Assembly: GCF_900142845.1 (NCBI RefSeq)
Contig: NZ_FSRU01000003.1
Coordinates: 682,001 to 746,000 of the forward strand
Reading direction: 5' to 3'
DNA length: 64,000 bases
Source of the DNA: Paraburkholderia phenazinium
GTDB lineage: Bacteria; Pseudomonadota; Gammaproteobacteria; Burkholderiales; Burkholderiaceae
Shown here: piece by piece, positions 55,150 through 64,000 of the stretch
How the letters are laid out: every line of letters begins with the position of its first letter
Position numbering within the stretch: the stretch's first letter is position 1
Notes under the pieces: model-generated
What the model was told of the DNA's origin: nothing
Database searches by the model: none
Seen by the model: only the letters and a program-made list of their open reading frames with translations
Made by a program: the position numbers and the translations under genes

Positions 55150-55821
55150 TCAGAGACCGGGCTTGACGATCTTGCGCAGCGTGTCGTCCTCGCTCGGCGC
55201 ATCCAGATGCGAGACATCCGCCCACGATTTCACCGTTGCCTTGCCGCCGTCGAACTCGACCACATTGACGCTCGTATTGAGCAGCGCATAGTCGCGCGGC
55301 ACTTCTAGCGACAGGTCGCGTGCGAAGCGGTAGACACAATCCAGCACGCCGCCATGCGCGACGCACGCAATGCGGCCGCCAGGATGCGCTGCGACGATCG
55401 GCTCGATCGCATCCATCACCCGGTGGTAGAAGGCCCGCATCGACTCGCCTTCGGGCGGTGCGAAGCCAGGATCGCGGGTTTGCCAGCGGTCGTATTCGTC
55501 GGGATAACGCTCCGCAATCTCATCACGGTCGTAGCCCTGAAACGCGCCGTACGAACGCTCGCGCAAGCCTTCGCGCAGATGCAGCGGCAAACCGAGGACA
55601 TCGGCGACAGGCTGCGCGGTCTGCTGCGCACGTTGCAGATCGCTCGAGTAGATCGCATCGAGCCGGCCGCCCTGCTGAGCTTCATCCGCGAGACGGCGCG
55701 CGAGTCGCTGAGCCTGCTCGAGACCGCTCGTCGCCAGGGGAATGTCGATGTGCCCCTGGATGCGCTTGATGCGGTTCCAGTCGGTCTCGCCGTGCCGGAT
55801 GAAAAGAATCTGCGTGGACAT
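55150..55821 (-). CDS. Histidine phosphatase family protein (GpmB/CobC-like)
   Basis: A 223-residue branch-1 histidine phosphatase. The active RHG motif is at the N-terminus (ILFIRHGETDWNRIKRIQGHIDIPL), with LQRAQQTAQPVADVLGLPL, the acid loop LRERSYGAFQGYDRDE and the second His in RIACVAHGGVLDCVYRF. Commonly annotated phosphoglycerate mutase 2 (GpmB), but true activity is likely phosphatase on small phosphorylated metabolites. Convergent with ruvB. Confidence 0.9.
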   Translation of the reverse strand: MSTQILFIRHGETDWNRIKRIQGHIDIPLATSGLEQAQRLARRLADEAQQGGRLDAIYSSDLQRAQQTAQPVADVLGLPLHLREGLRERSYGAFQGYDRDEIAERYPDEYDRWQTRDPGFAPPEGESMRAFYHRVMDAIEPIVAAHPGGRIACVAHGGVLDCVYRFARDLSLEVPRDYALLNTSVNVVEFDGGKATVKSWADVSHLDAPSEDDTLRKIVKPGL

Positions 55822-55977
55822 GAGAAGAGAAGGGGGCGTCGGTAGCCGGTGGTAGCGAAGCGCTATTGTCGCAAATGCGGCGCGGTGCCGGGGACGATGC
55901 TGAAGCTGGCCCTGGCTTGCCCTCGCACTTATCCCCTTGGCCCGTGAAGCGCGAACGGCGCGCGCGGCCGCGAAACC

Positions 55978-56445
55978 CTAGGCGTGCGTCTGCAACCAGA
56001 AGGTGACGGGGCCATCGTTGACGAGCGAGACCTGCATATCCGCCCCGAATTCGCCGGTTTCGACAATCGGATGCTTCGCGCGGGCCGCCGCAACGAAGTA
56101 GTCGAACAGGCGCTTGCCCTCGTCGGGCGGCGCAGCCGGCGTGAAGCTCGGGCGCAGGCCGCTGTTGGTATCGGCCGCCAGCGTGAACTGCGAGACCAGC
56201 AGCAGACCGCCGGAACGCCCTGCCCCGTCGAGGTTTTGCACCGAGAGATTCATCTTGCCGGCGGCGTCGCTGAACACGCGGTAGCCGAGCACCTTCGCCA
56301 GCAACCGGTCGGCGGCGGCGTCCGTATCGCCGCGCTCGGCGCACACCAATGCGAGCAGGCCCGCTTCAATGGCGCCCGTGACACGTTCGCCGACGCGCAC
56401 TTCCGCGCGCCTCACGCGCTGGATCAGCGCGATCACGCGCGGCAC
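55978..56445 (-). CDS. dtd: D-aminoacyl-tRNA deacylase
   Basis: A 155-residue Dtd, which hydrolyses D-aminoacyl-tRNAs and mischarged glycine. Family motifs: [47 protein letters not shown] (catalytic SQFT), and the C-terminal Gly-cisPro motif in [12 protein letters not shown]. 19 bp downstream of tyrS, same strand; a sensible partner since D-Tyr-tRNA is a classic substrate. Confidence 0.95.
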   Translation of the reverse strand: MPRVIALIQRVRRAEVRVGERVTGAIEAGLLALVCAERGDTDAAADRLLAKVLGYRVFSDAAGKMNLSVQNLDGAGRSGGLLLVSQFTLAADTNSGLRPSFTPAAPPDEGKRLFDYFVAAARAKHPIVETGEFGADMQVSLVNDGPVTFWLQTHA

Positions 56446-56464
56446 TCCGGCATGCGACGCTCCA

Positions 56465-57712
56465 TCACGCCGTCAGCGTCACGCGCGCAAAACGGCGCTT
56501 GCCGACCTGCACGACATACTCGCCCGCGTCGACTTTCAGACCCTTGTCCGACACCGTCGCGCCGTCGATCTTCACGCCGCCCTGTTCGATATTGCGCAGC
56601 GCTTCGCTAGTCGACGGCACCAGATTCGCCTGCTTCAGCAACTGACCGATTGCGAGCGGCGCACCTGCCAGGGTGACCGAAGGAATATCGTCCGGCACAC
56701 CACCCTTCGCGCGATAGTTGAAGTCTTCGAGCGCACGTTCCGCATCCGCCTGCGAGTGGAATCGCGCGACGATCTCCTGCCCAAGCAGCACCTTGAAGTC
56801 GCGCGGATTGCGGCCCGCTTCGATTTCTTTCCTGAAGCCGGCGATTTCGTCCATCGGGCGGAACGACAGCAGTTCGAAGTAACGCCACATCAGATCGTCG
56901 GAGATGCTCATCAGCTTGCCGAACATATCCGTCGGCTTTTCGCTGATGCCGATGTAGTTGTTCTTCGACTTCGACATCTTCTCGACGCCGTCGAGCCCTT
57001 CGAGCAGCGGCATGGTCAGGATGCACTGCTGGTCCTGGCCGTACTGCTTCTGCAGTTCGCGGCCCACCAGCAGGTTGAATTTCTGGTCGGTGCCGCCGAG
57101 TTCGAGGTCGGCATTGAGCGCGACCGAGTCGTAACCCTGCATCAGCGGGTACAGGAACTCGTGAATCGAGATCGGCAGACCGCCCTGGTAGCGCTTGGTG
57201 AAATCCTCGCGCTCGAGAATCCGCGCCACCGTGTAACGCGACGCGAGCTTGATCATGCCGTCGGCGCCGAGCGGCATCGACCATTCGCTGTTGTACCGAA
57301 TCTCGGTCTTCTCGCGATCCAATACCAGCGCGGCCTGCTCGAAGTAGGTCGTGGCGTTCGATTCGATCTGCTCGCGCGTCAGCGGCGGGCGCGTGGCGTT
57401 ACGGCCGGACGGGTCGCCGATCAGCGAGGTGAAGTCGCCGATCAGGAAAATCACCGTATGGCCGAGATCCTGCAACTGGCGCATCTTGTTCAGCACGACG
57501 GTATGCCCGATGTGGATATCGGGCGCCGTCGGGTCGAGACCGAGCTTGATGCGCAGCGGGACGCCGGTGGCCGCGCTCTTCGCGAGCTTTTGTGCGAATT
57601 CCTCTTCGATCAGCAACTCGTCGACACCCCGTTTGGTAACGGCGAGTGCGTGACGGACTTCATCGGTGATCGGAAAGACGGGACTGGGCTTGGACGTGGA
57701 CTCGGTGCTCAT
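56465..57712 (-). CDS. tyrS: Tyrosyl-tRNA synthetase
   Basis: A 415-residue class I synthetase. HIGH motif in [25 protein letters not shown] motif in [15 protein letters not shown], and a C-terminal S4 RNA-binding domain ([21 protein letters not shown] ... [14 protein letters not shown]). Start at 57712 ([16 protein letters not shown]) is favoured; the frame continues upstream without similarity. Operon with dtd. Confidence 0.96.
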   Translation of the reverse strand: MSTESTSKPSPVFPITDEVRHALAVTKRGVDELLIEEEFAQKLAKSAATGVPLRIKLGLDPTAPDIHIGHTVVLNKMRQLQDLGHTVIFLIGDFTSLIGDPSGRNATRPPLTREQIESNATTYFEQAALVLDREKTEIRYNSEWSMPLGADGMIKLASRYTVARILEREDFTKRYQGGLPISIHEFLYPLMQGYDSVALNADLELGGTDQKFNLLVGRELQKQYGQDQQCILTMPLLEGLDGVEKMSKSKNNYIGISEKPTDMFGKLMSISDDLMWRYFELLSFRPMDEIAGFRKEIEAGRNPRDFKVLLGQEIVARFHSQADAERALEDFNYRAKGGVPDDIPSVTLAGAPLAIGQLLKQANLVPSTSEALRNIEQGGVKIDGATVSDKGLKVDAGEYVVQVGKRRFARVTLTA

Positions 57713-57842
57713 GCTGGAACGTGAGGTCGCAAAAAGTGAGATTGTCCCATAGATGCGTGCCGCCGCGTCCGCGGACGGTGGTGGCAGGCGTCTGATAATC
57801 TGCGAAGATGGCTCATCACCAGCGACTGACAGGAGCGGCAAC

Positions 57843-58976
57843 GTGGCGCAAGACAGCACGGCGGACGGCATCTATTTCGGATTGATGTCGGGTACCAGCA
57901 TGGACGGGGTGGACGGCATCGCCGTCGAATTCGCCAAGGGCAAGCCTCCGGTCGTCCTCGCGGAGGCCTTTGTCGGCTTCGCAGAGGGGCTGCGCGAGGC
58001 GCTGTTCGGCCTGCAGCACCCAGGCGAGAACGAGATCGAGCGCGAAGCGCTGGCGGCCAATGCGCTCGCCACGCGCTACACGGTGTGTTGCCACGAACTG
58101 CTACGCGCGGGCAATCTGTCCGCCGCCGACGTGCGGGCGATCGGTGTGCATGGCCAGACCGTGCGGCATCGTCCGGAGAAGGGCTACACGCGTCAGATCA
58201 ACAATCCGGCGCTGCTGGCGGAGATGGCGCACATCGACGTGATCGCGGACTTCCGCAGCCGGGATGTCGCCGCGGGCGGCCAGGGCGCGCCGCTGGTGCC
58301 GGCCTTCCATGCGACCGTGTTCGGTGCGCCGGGCGAAACGCGTGTGGTCTGCAACCTAGGCGGCATCAGCAACATCACGATTCTGAACGCCGCGGGCAGC
58401 GTGCGCGGCTTCGACTGCGGGCCGGCCAATGCGCTGCTCGACGAGTGGGCGCACCGCCACCTCGGCAAACCTTACGACCAGAACGGGCACTTCGCAGCGG
58501 GTGGCCAGGTGCATCGGCCGTTGCTGAATGCGCTGCTGGACGAACCGTTCTTCACGCAACAGCCGCCCAAAAGCACCGGCCGCGACCTGTTCAATCCGGC
58601 CTGGCTCGACGAGAAGCTGCAGGCGTTTGCCGGTCTGCCCCCCGCCGACGTGCAGGCGACGCTCGTCGTGCTGACGGCGATCACGGTGGCACGCGAGATC
58701 GAGCGACACGCATCGGATGTCCGCGCGGTCTACGTCTGTGGCGGCGGCGCGCGCAATCCGGTGTTGATGAAAGCGATCCAGGCCGCGCTCGAGGACAGTG
58801 GCGTGAGCGGCGTTCCGGTGCTGACTACCGAAGCGCTCGGGGTGCCGCCTCACCAGGTCGAGCCGCTGGCGTTCGCTTGGCTGGCGATGCGCTGTGTGGC
58901 GCGCGAGCCAGGCAATCTGGCCGCCGTCACAGGCGCCGCGGGCGAACGGGTGCTGGGCGCGATTTATCCGCGCTGA
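57843..58976 (+). CDS. anmK: Anhydro-N-acetylmuramic acid kinase
   Basis: A 377-residue AnmK, which opens and phosphorylates 1,6-anhydroMurNAc from recycled peptidoglycan to MurNAc-6-phosphate. N-terminal phosphate-binding [13 protein letters not shown], catalytic-region GHGQTVRH equivalent ([16 protein letters not shown]), [18 protein letters not shown] and C-terminal [17 protein letters not shown]. The GTG at 57843 is chosen because CAGGAG lies upstream and the family N-terminus begins here; the earlier ATG at 57753 adds 30 unrelated residues. Confidence 0.94.
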   Translation: MAQDSTADGIYFGLMSGTSMDGVDGIAVEFAKGKPPVVLAEAFVGFAEGLREALFGLQHPGENEIEREALAANALATRYTVCCHELLRAGNLSAADVRAIGVHGQTVRHRPEKGYTRQINNPALLAEMAHIDVIADFRSRDVAAGGQGAPLVPAFHATVFGAPGETRVVCNLGGISNITILNAAGSVRGFDCGPANALLDEWAHRHLGKPYDQNGHFAAGGQVHRPLLNALLDEPFFTQQPPKSTGRDLFNPAWLDEKLQAFAGLPPADVQATLVVLTAITVAREIERHASDVRAVYVCGGGARNPVLMKAIQAALEDSGVSGVPVLTTEALGVPPHQVEPLAFAWLAMRCVAREPGNLAAVTGAAGERVLGAIYPR

Positions 58977-59019
58977 GCGGCGCTAAGCGGCGCTGAAGGC
59001 AGCGCAAACGCACCAATAA

Positions 59020-59043
59020 GAAACGGGGCCAAAGCCCCGTTTC
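59020..59043. terminator. Hairpin between anmK and erpA
   Basis: GAAACGGGGC / GCCCCGTTTC (59020-59029, 59034-59043), 10-bp stem with a 4-nt loop, in the convergent gap; usable from both sides. Confidence 0.8.
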
Positions 59044-59077
59044 TGCATACTGCCGGTCCAGCCTTCGACCAGATTGC

Positions 59078-59443
59078 TTAGACCGAGAACGACGAGCCGC
59101 AACCACAGGTGGTGGTGGCGTTCGGATTCTTGATCACGAACTGGGCGCCATTGATGTCGTCCTTGTAGTCGATCTCAGCGCCAACCAGGTACTGGTAGCT
59201 CATTGAATCGATCAGCAACTGGACGCCGCTCTTGTTCATCACGGTATCGTCTTCGTTGACGGCTTCGTCGAACGTAAAACCGTATTGAAAGCCCGAGCAG
59301 CCGCCGCCCTGCACGAATACGCGCAGTTTCAGCTCCGGGTTGCCTTCTTCGTCGATCAGCTGCTTGACCTTGTCAGCCGCTGCGTCGGTAAAAACGAAGG
59401 GGCTAGGCATCTCGGTCACGGGGGTGTCGGTGACTGCGTTCAT
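59078..59443 (-). CDS. erpA: Iron-sulfur cluster insertion protein ErpA
   Basis: A 121-residue A-type Fe-S carrier. The three conserved Cys lie in [17 protein letters not shown] and in the C-terminal [11 protein letters not shown] (CGCG). N-terminal [23 protein letters not shown] is typical. ErpA transfers [4Fe-4S] clusters to apo-proteins such as IspG/IspH. Single gene; start at 59443 is supported by similarity. Confidence 0.95.
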   Translation of the reverse strand: MNAVTDTPVTEMPSPFVFTDAAADKVKQLIDEEGNPELKLRVFVQGGGCSGFQYGFTFDEAVNEDDTVMNKSGVQLLIDSMSYQYLVGAEIDYKDDINGAQFVIKNPNATTTCGCGSSFSV

Positions 59444-59563
59444 TCGAACTCTCCAAAAAAGCTTCTAACCGCTATTGTAGGGCTGATCTCGATATCGTGC
59501 CGAAGCCCACAAAATCAATGGGTTCTCTTCAGGCGCGACCCTACCGCACGGCAGCCCAATATG

Positions 59564-59599
59564 AAAAAAGCCGCCAACGCGAACGCGCCGGCGGCTTTT
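59564..59599 (-). terminator. Intrinsic terminator of rplM-rpsI
   Basis: Minus-strand stem AAAAGCCGCC / GGCGGCTTTT (59599-59590, 59575-59566) followed by T residues to 59564; 40 bases after the rpsI stop. Confidence 0.85.
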
Positions 59600-59638
59600 G
59601 CAGTGGCCTGGCCCGAAAGCCAGAGCACACCGAAGCGA

Positions 59639-60031
59639 TTAACGCTTCGAGAATTGCTTCCTGCGGCGTGCCTTGTGGAAGCCGACCTTCTTACGTTCGA
59701 CTTCACGTGCATCACGCGTGACGAAGCCAGCCTTCGACAGTTCCGGCTTCAGCGTTGCGTCATAGTCCATCAGCGCGCGGGTGATGCCGTGGCGAACCGC
59801 ACCGGCTTGACCCGTTTCACCGCCACCCGACACGTTGACCTTGATGTCGAACGTGACGCCGTGGTTCGTGAGTTCCAGCGGCTGACGCACGATCATCAGC
59901 GACGTTTCGCGCGAGAAGTACTCAGCGATAGGCTTGCCGTTGACAACGATGTCGCCCTTGCCTGCCTTGATGAACACACGTGCAGTGGCGCTCTTGCGGC
60001 GGCCCGTGCCGTAATTCCAGTTACCGATCAT
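59639..60031 (-). CDS. rpsI: Small ribosomal subunit protein uS9
   Basis: A 130-residue S9. N-terminal [35 protein letters not shown], the conserved [22 protein letters not shown] and the C-terminal basic tail ending RRRKQFSKR, which reaches the P-site tRNA. 11 bp after rplM; the rplM-rpsI pair is near universal. Confidence 0.98.
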   Translation of the reverse strand: MIGNWNYGTGRRKSATARVFIKAGKGDIVVNGKPIAEYFSRETSLMIVRQPLELTNHGVTFDIKVNVSGGGETGQAGAVRHGITRALMDYDATLKPELSKAGFVTRDAREVERKKVGFHKARRRKQFSKR

Positions 60032-60042
60032 GTGGGCTCCCC

Positions 60043-60471
60043 TTAGATCTCGAGCGCTTTCGGCTGTTGTGCCGAATGCGGATGCGTTGCTTCAGCGTAG
60101 ACCTTCAGCTTCTTGATCATCGCGTAGCCGAGCGGGCCCTTCGGCAGCATGCCTTTGACCGCCTTCTCAAGCGCACGGCCCGGGAAGCGTTCTTGCATCT
60201 TGCCGAACGTCGTTTCATAGATGCCGCCCGGGTAACCCGAGTGGCGATAGTACTTCTTGTCCGTGGACTTGTTGCCCGTGACACGGAGCTTGCCGGCGTT
60301 GATAACGATGATGAAATCACCGGTGTCGACGTGCGGAGTGAATTCTGGCTTGTGCTTGCCGCGAAGACGGTGTGCCACTTCGCTGGCGACACGCCCGAGA
60401 ACCTTATCCGTCGCGTCAATCACGTACCATTCGCGCGTAACCTCATGGGCTTTTGCGGAAAATGTCTTCAT
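60043..60471 (-). CDS. rplM: Large ribosomal subunit protein uL13
   Basis: A 142-residue L13: [61 protein letters not shown], then [10 protein letters not shown] and the tail [18 protein letters not shown]. First gene of the pair with rpsI. It has a 5' untranslated region of roughly 110 nt from the promoter at 60591-60620; L13 represses its own operon in other bacteria, so this leader may hold the target. Confidence 0.98.
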   Translation of the reverse strand: MKTFSAKAHEVTREWYVIDATDKVLGRVASEVAHRLRGKHKPEFTPHVDTGDFIIVINAGKLRVTGNKSTDKKYYRHSGYPGGIYETTFGKMQERFPGRALEKAVKGMLPKGPLGYAMIKKLKVYAEATHPHSAQQPKALEI

Positions 60472-60590
60472 GATCGATCCAAAAATAATTGCTGCGCCCT
60501 GTGTTTTTTCCTGCTTGTAATGTGCGCATCGAGGCGCGTGCAGGCTCTCCCTGTTCTTCCTCCGCGGGCACGAATGCGGAAAAGCCTTGG

Positions 60591-60630
60591 ATTATAAAGG
60601 AAATTCCGGCCTCAAGTCAAAATTTGAGGC
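60591..60630 (-). promoter_or_regulatory. rplM-rpsI promoter with inverted repeat over the -35
   Basis: Minus-strand -35 TTGACT (60620-60615), 18-bp spacer, perfect -10 TATAAT (60596-60591). An inverted repeat GCCTCAA / TTGAGGC (60609-60615, 60624-60630) brackets the -35, suggesting an operator. Predicted start near 60584. Confidence 0.8.
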
Positions 60631-60646
60631 AAGCGGCGAGCAGGCG

Positions 60647-60738
60647 AAAAAAAACCCGAACGAGCGGTTCGGGTTTAATCCACCAAAGGAGGAGGGTGGA
60701 GGAGACATGCGGAGGTTGCCGGACTGCGACAACCAATG
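60647..60738 (-). ncRNA. Small RNA with anti-Shine-Dalgarno loop
   Basis: A minus-strand RNA of about 92 nt, from the promoter at 60745-60773 to an intrinsic terminator. Three stems can be read. Stem 1 is GGUUGUC / GGCAACC (60734-60728, 60720-60714). Stem 2 is UCCACC / GGUGGA (60700-60695, 60684-60679), closing a 10-nt loop CUCCUCCUUU. Stem 3 is a 10-bp terminator hairpin (60676-60667, 60661-60652) with eight U. The loop contains CCUCCUUU, the same as the 3' anti-SD end of 16S rRNA, and a second CUCCUCC sits just 5' of stem 2. It fits the toxic anti-SD sRNA family reported in betaproteobacteria. No open frame of note is inside. Confidence 0.8.
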
Positions 60739-60744
60739 AAAACG

Positions 60745-60773
60745 ATTATATGAGCCGACCTTGTGCGACGCAA
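60745..60773 (-). promoter_or_regulatory. Promoter of the anti-SD small RNA
   Basis: Minus-strand -35 TTGCGT (60773-60768), exactly 17-bp spacer, perfect -10 TATAAT (60750-60745). Predicted start near 60738. Between here and the OsmC gene (60774-61072) I see only the likely OsmC promoter box TACAAT (61028-61033). Confidence 0.75.
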
Positions 60774-61072
60774 GATTATTTGCATTGCGAAATTCGATTT
60801 CATAATGTGACAAACGAGCAAGCGCCAACAAAAGACCATAAAACTGTTTTGTATCAAATACATAAGCACGATCCGGCGCACTTTTCGCGTGTCAAAACTA
60901 GAGTAAAACCCCTAACGGCATCAGGGCAATCCCGCACCCTCAAACCATGCCGCACCGCAGCACGCAAGGCGTCAACGAGCATAACGGCGCGCCGGAGTGC
61001 CCTCGGGCGAACACTCAGGCGCCGGGCTACAATGGCATTTCGAATACAAGTTATGCGAGCTGGGGTAAAGGC

Positions 61073-61495
61073 ATGGAATGCAAAGTAAGCTGGATGGGGC
61101 AAGACGGCATGGCGTTCGCCGCCGAAACCGGTAGCGGCCACCTCGTCACGATGGACGGCGCGCCGGAAGGCGGCGGCCGCAATCTGGCCCCGCGGCCGAT
61201 GGAAATGGTTCTGCTCGGCACCGGCGGATGCACCGCGTACGACGTGGTGATGATCCTCAAGAAGAGCCGCCAGGAAATCGCCGGCTGCTCGGTGACGCTG
61301 AAGGCAGAGCGGGCCAGCGAAGACCCGAAAGTGTTCACCAGGATCCACTTTCATTTCACGGTGACCGGCAAGAACCTGAACCCGGCTACGGTCGAACGCG
61401 CCATCAATCTGTCGCACGACAAGTATTGCTCGGCCTCGATCATGATCGCCAAGACCGCCGAACTGACGCACTCGTTCGATATCGTCGCGGGCTGA
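61073..61495 (+). CDS. OsmC family protein (YhfA-like)
   Basis: A 140-residue OsmC/Ohr-fold protein beginning MECKVSWMGQDGMAFAAETG. The two redox Cys are in LLGTGGCTAYDVVMILKK (about residue 50) and LSHDKYCSASIMIAK (about 120), the positions used for organic hydroperoxide reduction. Closer to the YhfA branch than to Ohr. A longer frame upstream is not supported; the TACAAT box at 61028-61033 lies 40 bases before the ATG. Ended by the terminator 61600-61633. Confidence 0.88.
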   Translation: MECKVSWMGQDGMAFAAETGSGHLVTMDGAPEGGGRNLAPRPMEMVLLGTGGCTAYDVVMILKKSRQEIAGCSVTLKAERASEDPKVFTRIHFHFTVTGKNLNPATVERAINLSHDKYCSASIMIAKTAELTHSFDIVAG

Positions 61496-61599
61496 CCGCC
61501 GCGGCGTACGGTGGGCCGGATGCAATCAACCAGCGCCCATGACACGGGCAATCCAACGCGCCAATACGCGCGGCGCCCAATAAACGCGGCACCAAAAGG

Positions 61600-61633
61600 A
61601 AATGCCGGCATCCTCACGGACGCCGGCATTTTT
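61600..61633. terminator. Terminator between the OsmC gene and rnpB
   Basis: AAATGCCGGC / GCCGGCATTT (61600-61609, 61622-61631) with TTTTT on the plus strand and TTTCCTTTT on the minus strand; ends both converging transcripts. Confidence 0.88.
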
Positions 61634-61643
61634 CTATTCAGCG

Positions 61644-62056
<413 letters not shown>

Positions 62057-62063
62057 GGCCGGG

Positions 62064-62072
62064 ATTTTAACA
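62064..62072 (-). promoter_or_regulatory. Extended -10 promoter of rnpB
   Basis: Minus strand TGTTAAAAT: an extended -10 (TG, one base, TAAAAT). The predicted start near 62057 agrees with the 5' end given by helix P1. No good -35 at standard spacing. Confidence 0.6.
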
Positions 62073-62197
62073 CCTGCTGACCGGGGCGGACGCGCGCAAG
62101 CGCCGAAATAGAAAGCTGGCGTGGCCTGACGGATGACTGCCGCGACGGCCGCCAAGCCGCAGCCCACCGCGCCCACCGCCCGCCGCCCGCCGCCGGT

Positions 62198-63034
62198 TCA
62201 GCGCGCCTGGCGACGTCCTGAGCGAAACACAGCGGGGTCGTCATAGAAGGCAGCGGCCCCGTTGGCGGGCCACCAGCCGGGGATGCCCAGCACCGGAAGC
62301 GGTGCAAACACGCGCGTCGTCAAATCCCGCGTGGATGAGAGCTCACGGCTGACCGCTTCGTCGAGCCAGGCATCGCGCTCCGCAACAGGCCACGAGAAGT
62401 ACTCGACCGGGACGTCGACGATCCACGTATGTCCCGTGCACGCCTTGTACGGCGCGATCAGCTTTTCGAGCAGCGCGTGACCGAAGCAGCGCACCTCGCA
62501 CCGTTCGCCCCACGCCGCGCGGTTGGCAACGCATAGCGTCACCCAGTCGAAGCCGCGTAACGCACGGCTGAGCGCAGGGTCGGCACACGCGAACAGCAGC
62601 GCGTTCTCATCGAACAGGGTCAAGGCGTCGCGCTCGCCGCCGCGCGTCGGACCGACACCCAGAGCATCGATGGCAGCCGACTGCCGCGCATTCAGCGCGG
62701 CCTTGATGCGCGGGAACGCAAACCAGACCGAGGCATTGAAGAAGTCGTGCAGGTTATGACGGGTGGGCACGCAACCGGTCGAGGCAATGTGAGCCTCATA
62801 GGCCGCGCCTGGCGGCAGATCATCCTGCGCGATGAAGGCAAGCCGCTGGCCGCGGCCGGTGGTCTGCCGCGACTGCTGGGCGTCGGCGTTCATTTCGGCA
62901 AGCAGCGCGGCGTAGCTGTTCAGCGCAGCTTGCTGCCAGCGGATGCCCCGCGCGCTGAACTGGGCGAACCACGGCAGCGACCAGTCGATGTCGGCAAAGC
63001 CCGGCTTGCCAACATGGGCAGCGCTGCTTGCCAT
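62198..63034 (-). CDS. DUF3025 domain-containing protein
   Basis: About 278 residues, starting MASSAAHVGKPGFADIDWS. It fits the DUF3025 family: DIDWSLPWFAQFSARGIRW, then YEAHIASTGCVPTRHNLHDFFNASVWFAFPRIK (the conserved HDFFN..W core), TLFDENALLFACAD and PVLGIPGWWPANGAAAFYDD. Function unknown; the family is widespread in proteobacteria. AGGGTG lies 6-11 bases upstream of this ATG; an alternative ATG at 63133 would add 33 residues. It follows pyrC on the same strand, as in several Burkholderiaceae, suggesting co-transcription. Confidence 0.82.
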   Translation of the reverse strand: MASSAAHVGKPGFADIDWSLPWFAQFSARGIRWQQAALNSYAALLAEMNADAQQSRQTTGRGQRLAFIAQDDLPPGAAYEAHIASTGCVPTRHNLHDFFNASVWFAFPRIKAALNARQSAAIDALGVGPTRGGERDALTLFDENALLFACADPALSRALRGFDWVTLCVANRAAWGERCEVRCFGHALLEKLIAPYKACTGHTWIVDVPVEYFSWPVAERDAWLDEAVSRELSSTRDLTTRVFAPLPVLGIPGWWPANGAAAFYDDPAVFRSGRRQAR

Positions 63035-63164
63035 AGCGCACCCTGTTGCCGCCAGCCCATGCGCAGCGAAGCCCAAGCCTCGGCCGTCGACGACCATCTC
63101 GTCCCGTGCGGCGCCCGCCGCGACCGCCCACATCACCGTATCTTGCCCGGCCACCTGCCCTACC

Positions 63165-64000
63165 TCAGACCAGCCGCCAGCCGATCGTCTCGCCACCGCG
63201 CAACGGCACGACCGGCGTATCGCCCACCGGCAGTTCGGCCGGCAGCGTCCACTGCTCGCGGCGCAGGGTGACCTGCTCGCCGCTACGTGGGAGACCGTAA
63301 AAGTCCGCGCCGAAGAAGCTTGCAAACCCCTCGAGCTTGTCCAGCGCACCGGCCTGGTCGAACGCTTCCGCGTACAGTTCGAGCGCATGCAGCGCCGTGT
63401 AGCAGCCCGCGCAACCGCACGCATGCTCCTTCAGCCCCTTCGGATGCGGCGCGCTGTCCGTGCCGAGGAAGAAGCGCGGATTGCCCGAAGTCGCCGCCTC
63501 GACCAGCGCCACGCGATGCGTCTCGCGCTTGAGTACCGGCAGACAGTAGTAGTGCGGACGAATGCCGCCCTGGAAAATCGCGTTGCGGTTATAGAGCAGA
63601 TGGTGCGCGGTGATCGTCGCGCCGAGCAGCTCCGGCGCCACGCCGGCCTCGCGGATATAGTCCACCGCGTCTTTGGTCGTGATGTGCTCGAACACTACCT
63701 TCAGCGCCGGAAACGCGCGGCGCAGCGGCGTCATTACGCGGTCGATGAAGACCTTCTCGCGGTCGAACAGATCAATGGATGCATCCGTCACTTCACCGTG
63801 CACCAGCAGCGGCATGCCGGTTTCCTGCATGACTTCGAGCGTCTTCGCGCACTTCATGATGTCCGTGACGCCGGCGTCCGAATTCGTCGTGGCGCCCGCC
63901 GGATACAGCTTCACCCCATGCACGAAGCCGCTTTCGCGCGCGCGGCGCATCTCGTCGGGCGGTGTGTTGTCGGTGAGGTACAGCGTCATCAGCGGCTCGA
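63165..64000 (-). CDS. pyrC: Dihydroorotase PyrC, C-terminal part (start outside window)
   Basis: About 277 residues of a type II (PyrC) dihydroorotase, which cyclises carbamoyl aspartate in pyrimidine synthesis. The frame runs off the right end. Zinc-binding and catalytic segments: [64 protein letters not shown] and [23 protein letters not shown], closely matching E. coli PyrC order. The N-terminal HxH metal motif lies beyond 64000. Confidence 0.95.
   Translation of the reverse strand, partial: EPLMTLYLTDNTPPDEMRRARESGFVHGVKLYPAGATTNSDAGVTDIMKCAKTLEVMQETGMPLLVHGEVTDASIDLFDREKVFIDRVMTPLRRAFPALKVVFEHITTKDAVDYIREAGVAPELLGATITAHHLLYNRNAIFQGGIRPHYYCLPVLKRETHRVALVEAATSGNPRFFLGTDSAPHPKGLKEHACGCAGCYTALHALELYAEAFDQAGALDKLEGFASFFGADFYGLPRSGEQVTLRREQWTLPAELPVGDTPVVPLRGGETIGWRLV

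Noticed and set aside
60970..61072. Upstream extension of the OsmC protein to 60947
   Set aside because: The OsmC fold starts at MECKVSW (61073), and the extension crosses the likely promoter box at 61028-61033.

Overview
The window is a contiguous, gene-dense piece of a high-GC betaproteobacterial chromosome, most likely Paraburkholderia or a close Burkholderiaceae relative. This rests on gene content and order (recG-oxyR-catalase-dps, glcDEF, three-gene pnt transhydrogenase, pqiAABC, dusB-fis, ruvCAB), the weak -35 / TACAAT-type -10 promoters, and heavy third-position GC that creates long antisense shadow frames. I see no prophage, insertion sequence, CRISPR array or tRNA. Apart from one small toxin-antitoxin pair the region looks like core genome.

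Layout. 1-4.2 kb: end of tldD; aroG (DAHP synthase) behind a ribosome-stalling attenuator with its own aromatic-rich leader peptide; a HigBA-like toxin-antitoxin pair; and flavohaemoglobin hmp (minus) under a near-perfect NsrR operator. 4.3-13 kb: cobalamin adenosyltransferase, a D-lactate-dehydrogenase-like flavoprotein, glycolate oxidase glcDEF, yggS-proC and ubiA. 13.1-20 kb, all minus strand: a peroxide-defence island of recG, oxyR, katA and two different Dps ferritins, with two small proteins (45 and 52 aa) that are easily missed. 20.2-26.3 kb: queA-tgt-yajC-secD-secF. 26.4-29.5 kb (minus): an MHS transporter, two YceI proteins and cytochrome b561. 30-36 kb: pqiA-pqiA-pqiB-pqiC and a large membrane protein of the Gcr 'site-specific recombinase' family. 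36-45 kb: an RlmL-type methyltransferase, a VOC protein with a YafY/WYL regulator, pntB-pntA2-pntA1 (minus), nudJ-mnmA and a membrane-anchored GltB-like FMN enzyme. 45.5-55 kb: GST, pepP-ubiH, dusB-fis, purH and ruvC-ruvA-ruvB. 55-64 kb: a histidine phosphatase, dtd, tyrS, anmK, erpA, rplM-rpsI, an anti-Shine-Dalgarno small RNA, an OsmC protein, RNase P RNA, a DUF3025 protein and the 3' part of pyrC.

The most interesting signals are in the RNA. (1) Upstream of aroG lies a complete four-segment transcription attenuator: a sigma-70 promoter, a 22-codon leader peptide with seven consecutive Phe/Tyr/Trp codons, mutually exclusive 1:2, 2:3 and 3:4 pairings, and an intrinsic terminator. (2) Between rplM and the OsmC gene, a roughly 92-nt minus-strand RNA has its own promoter and terminator and shows a CUCCUCCUUU loop, a copy of the anti-SD end of 16S rRNA. 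It looks like a translation-targeting sRNA of the kind reported as toxic in betaproteobacteria. (3) Stress control can be read directly from operators: NsrR at hmp, and OxyR-like palindromes at oxyR and katA.
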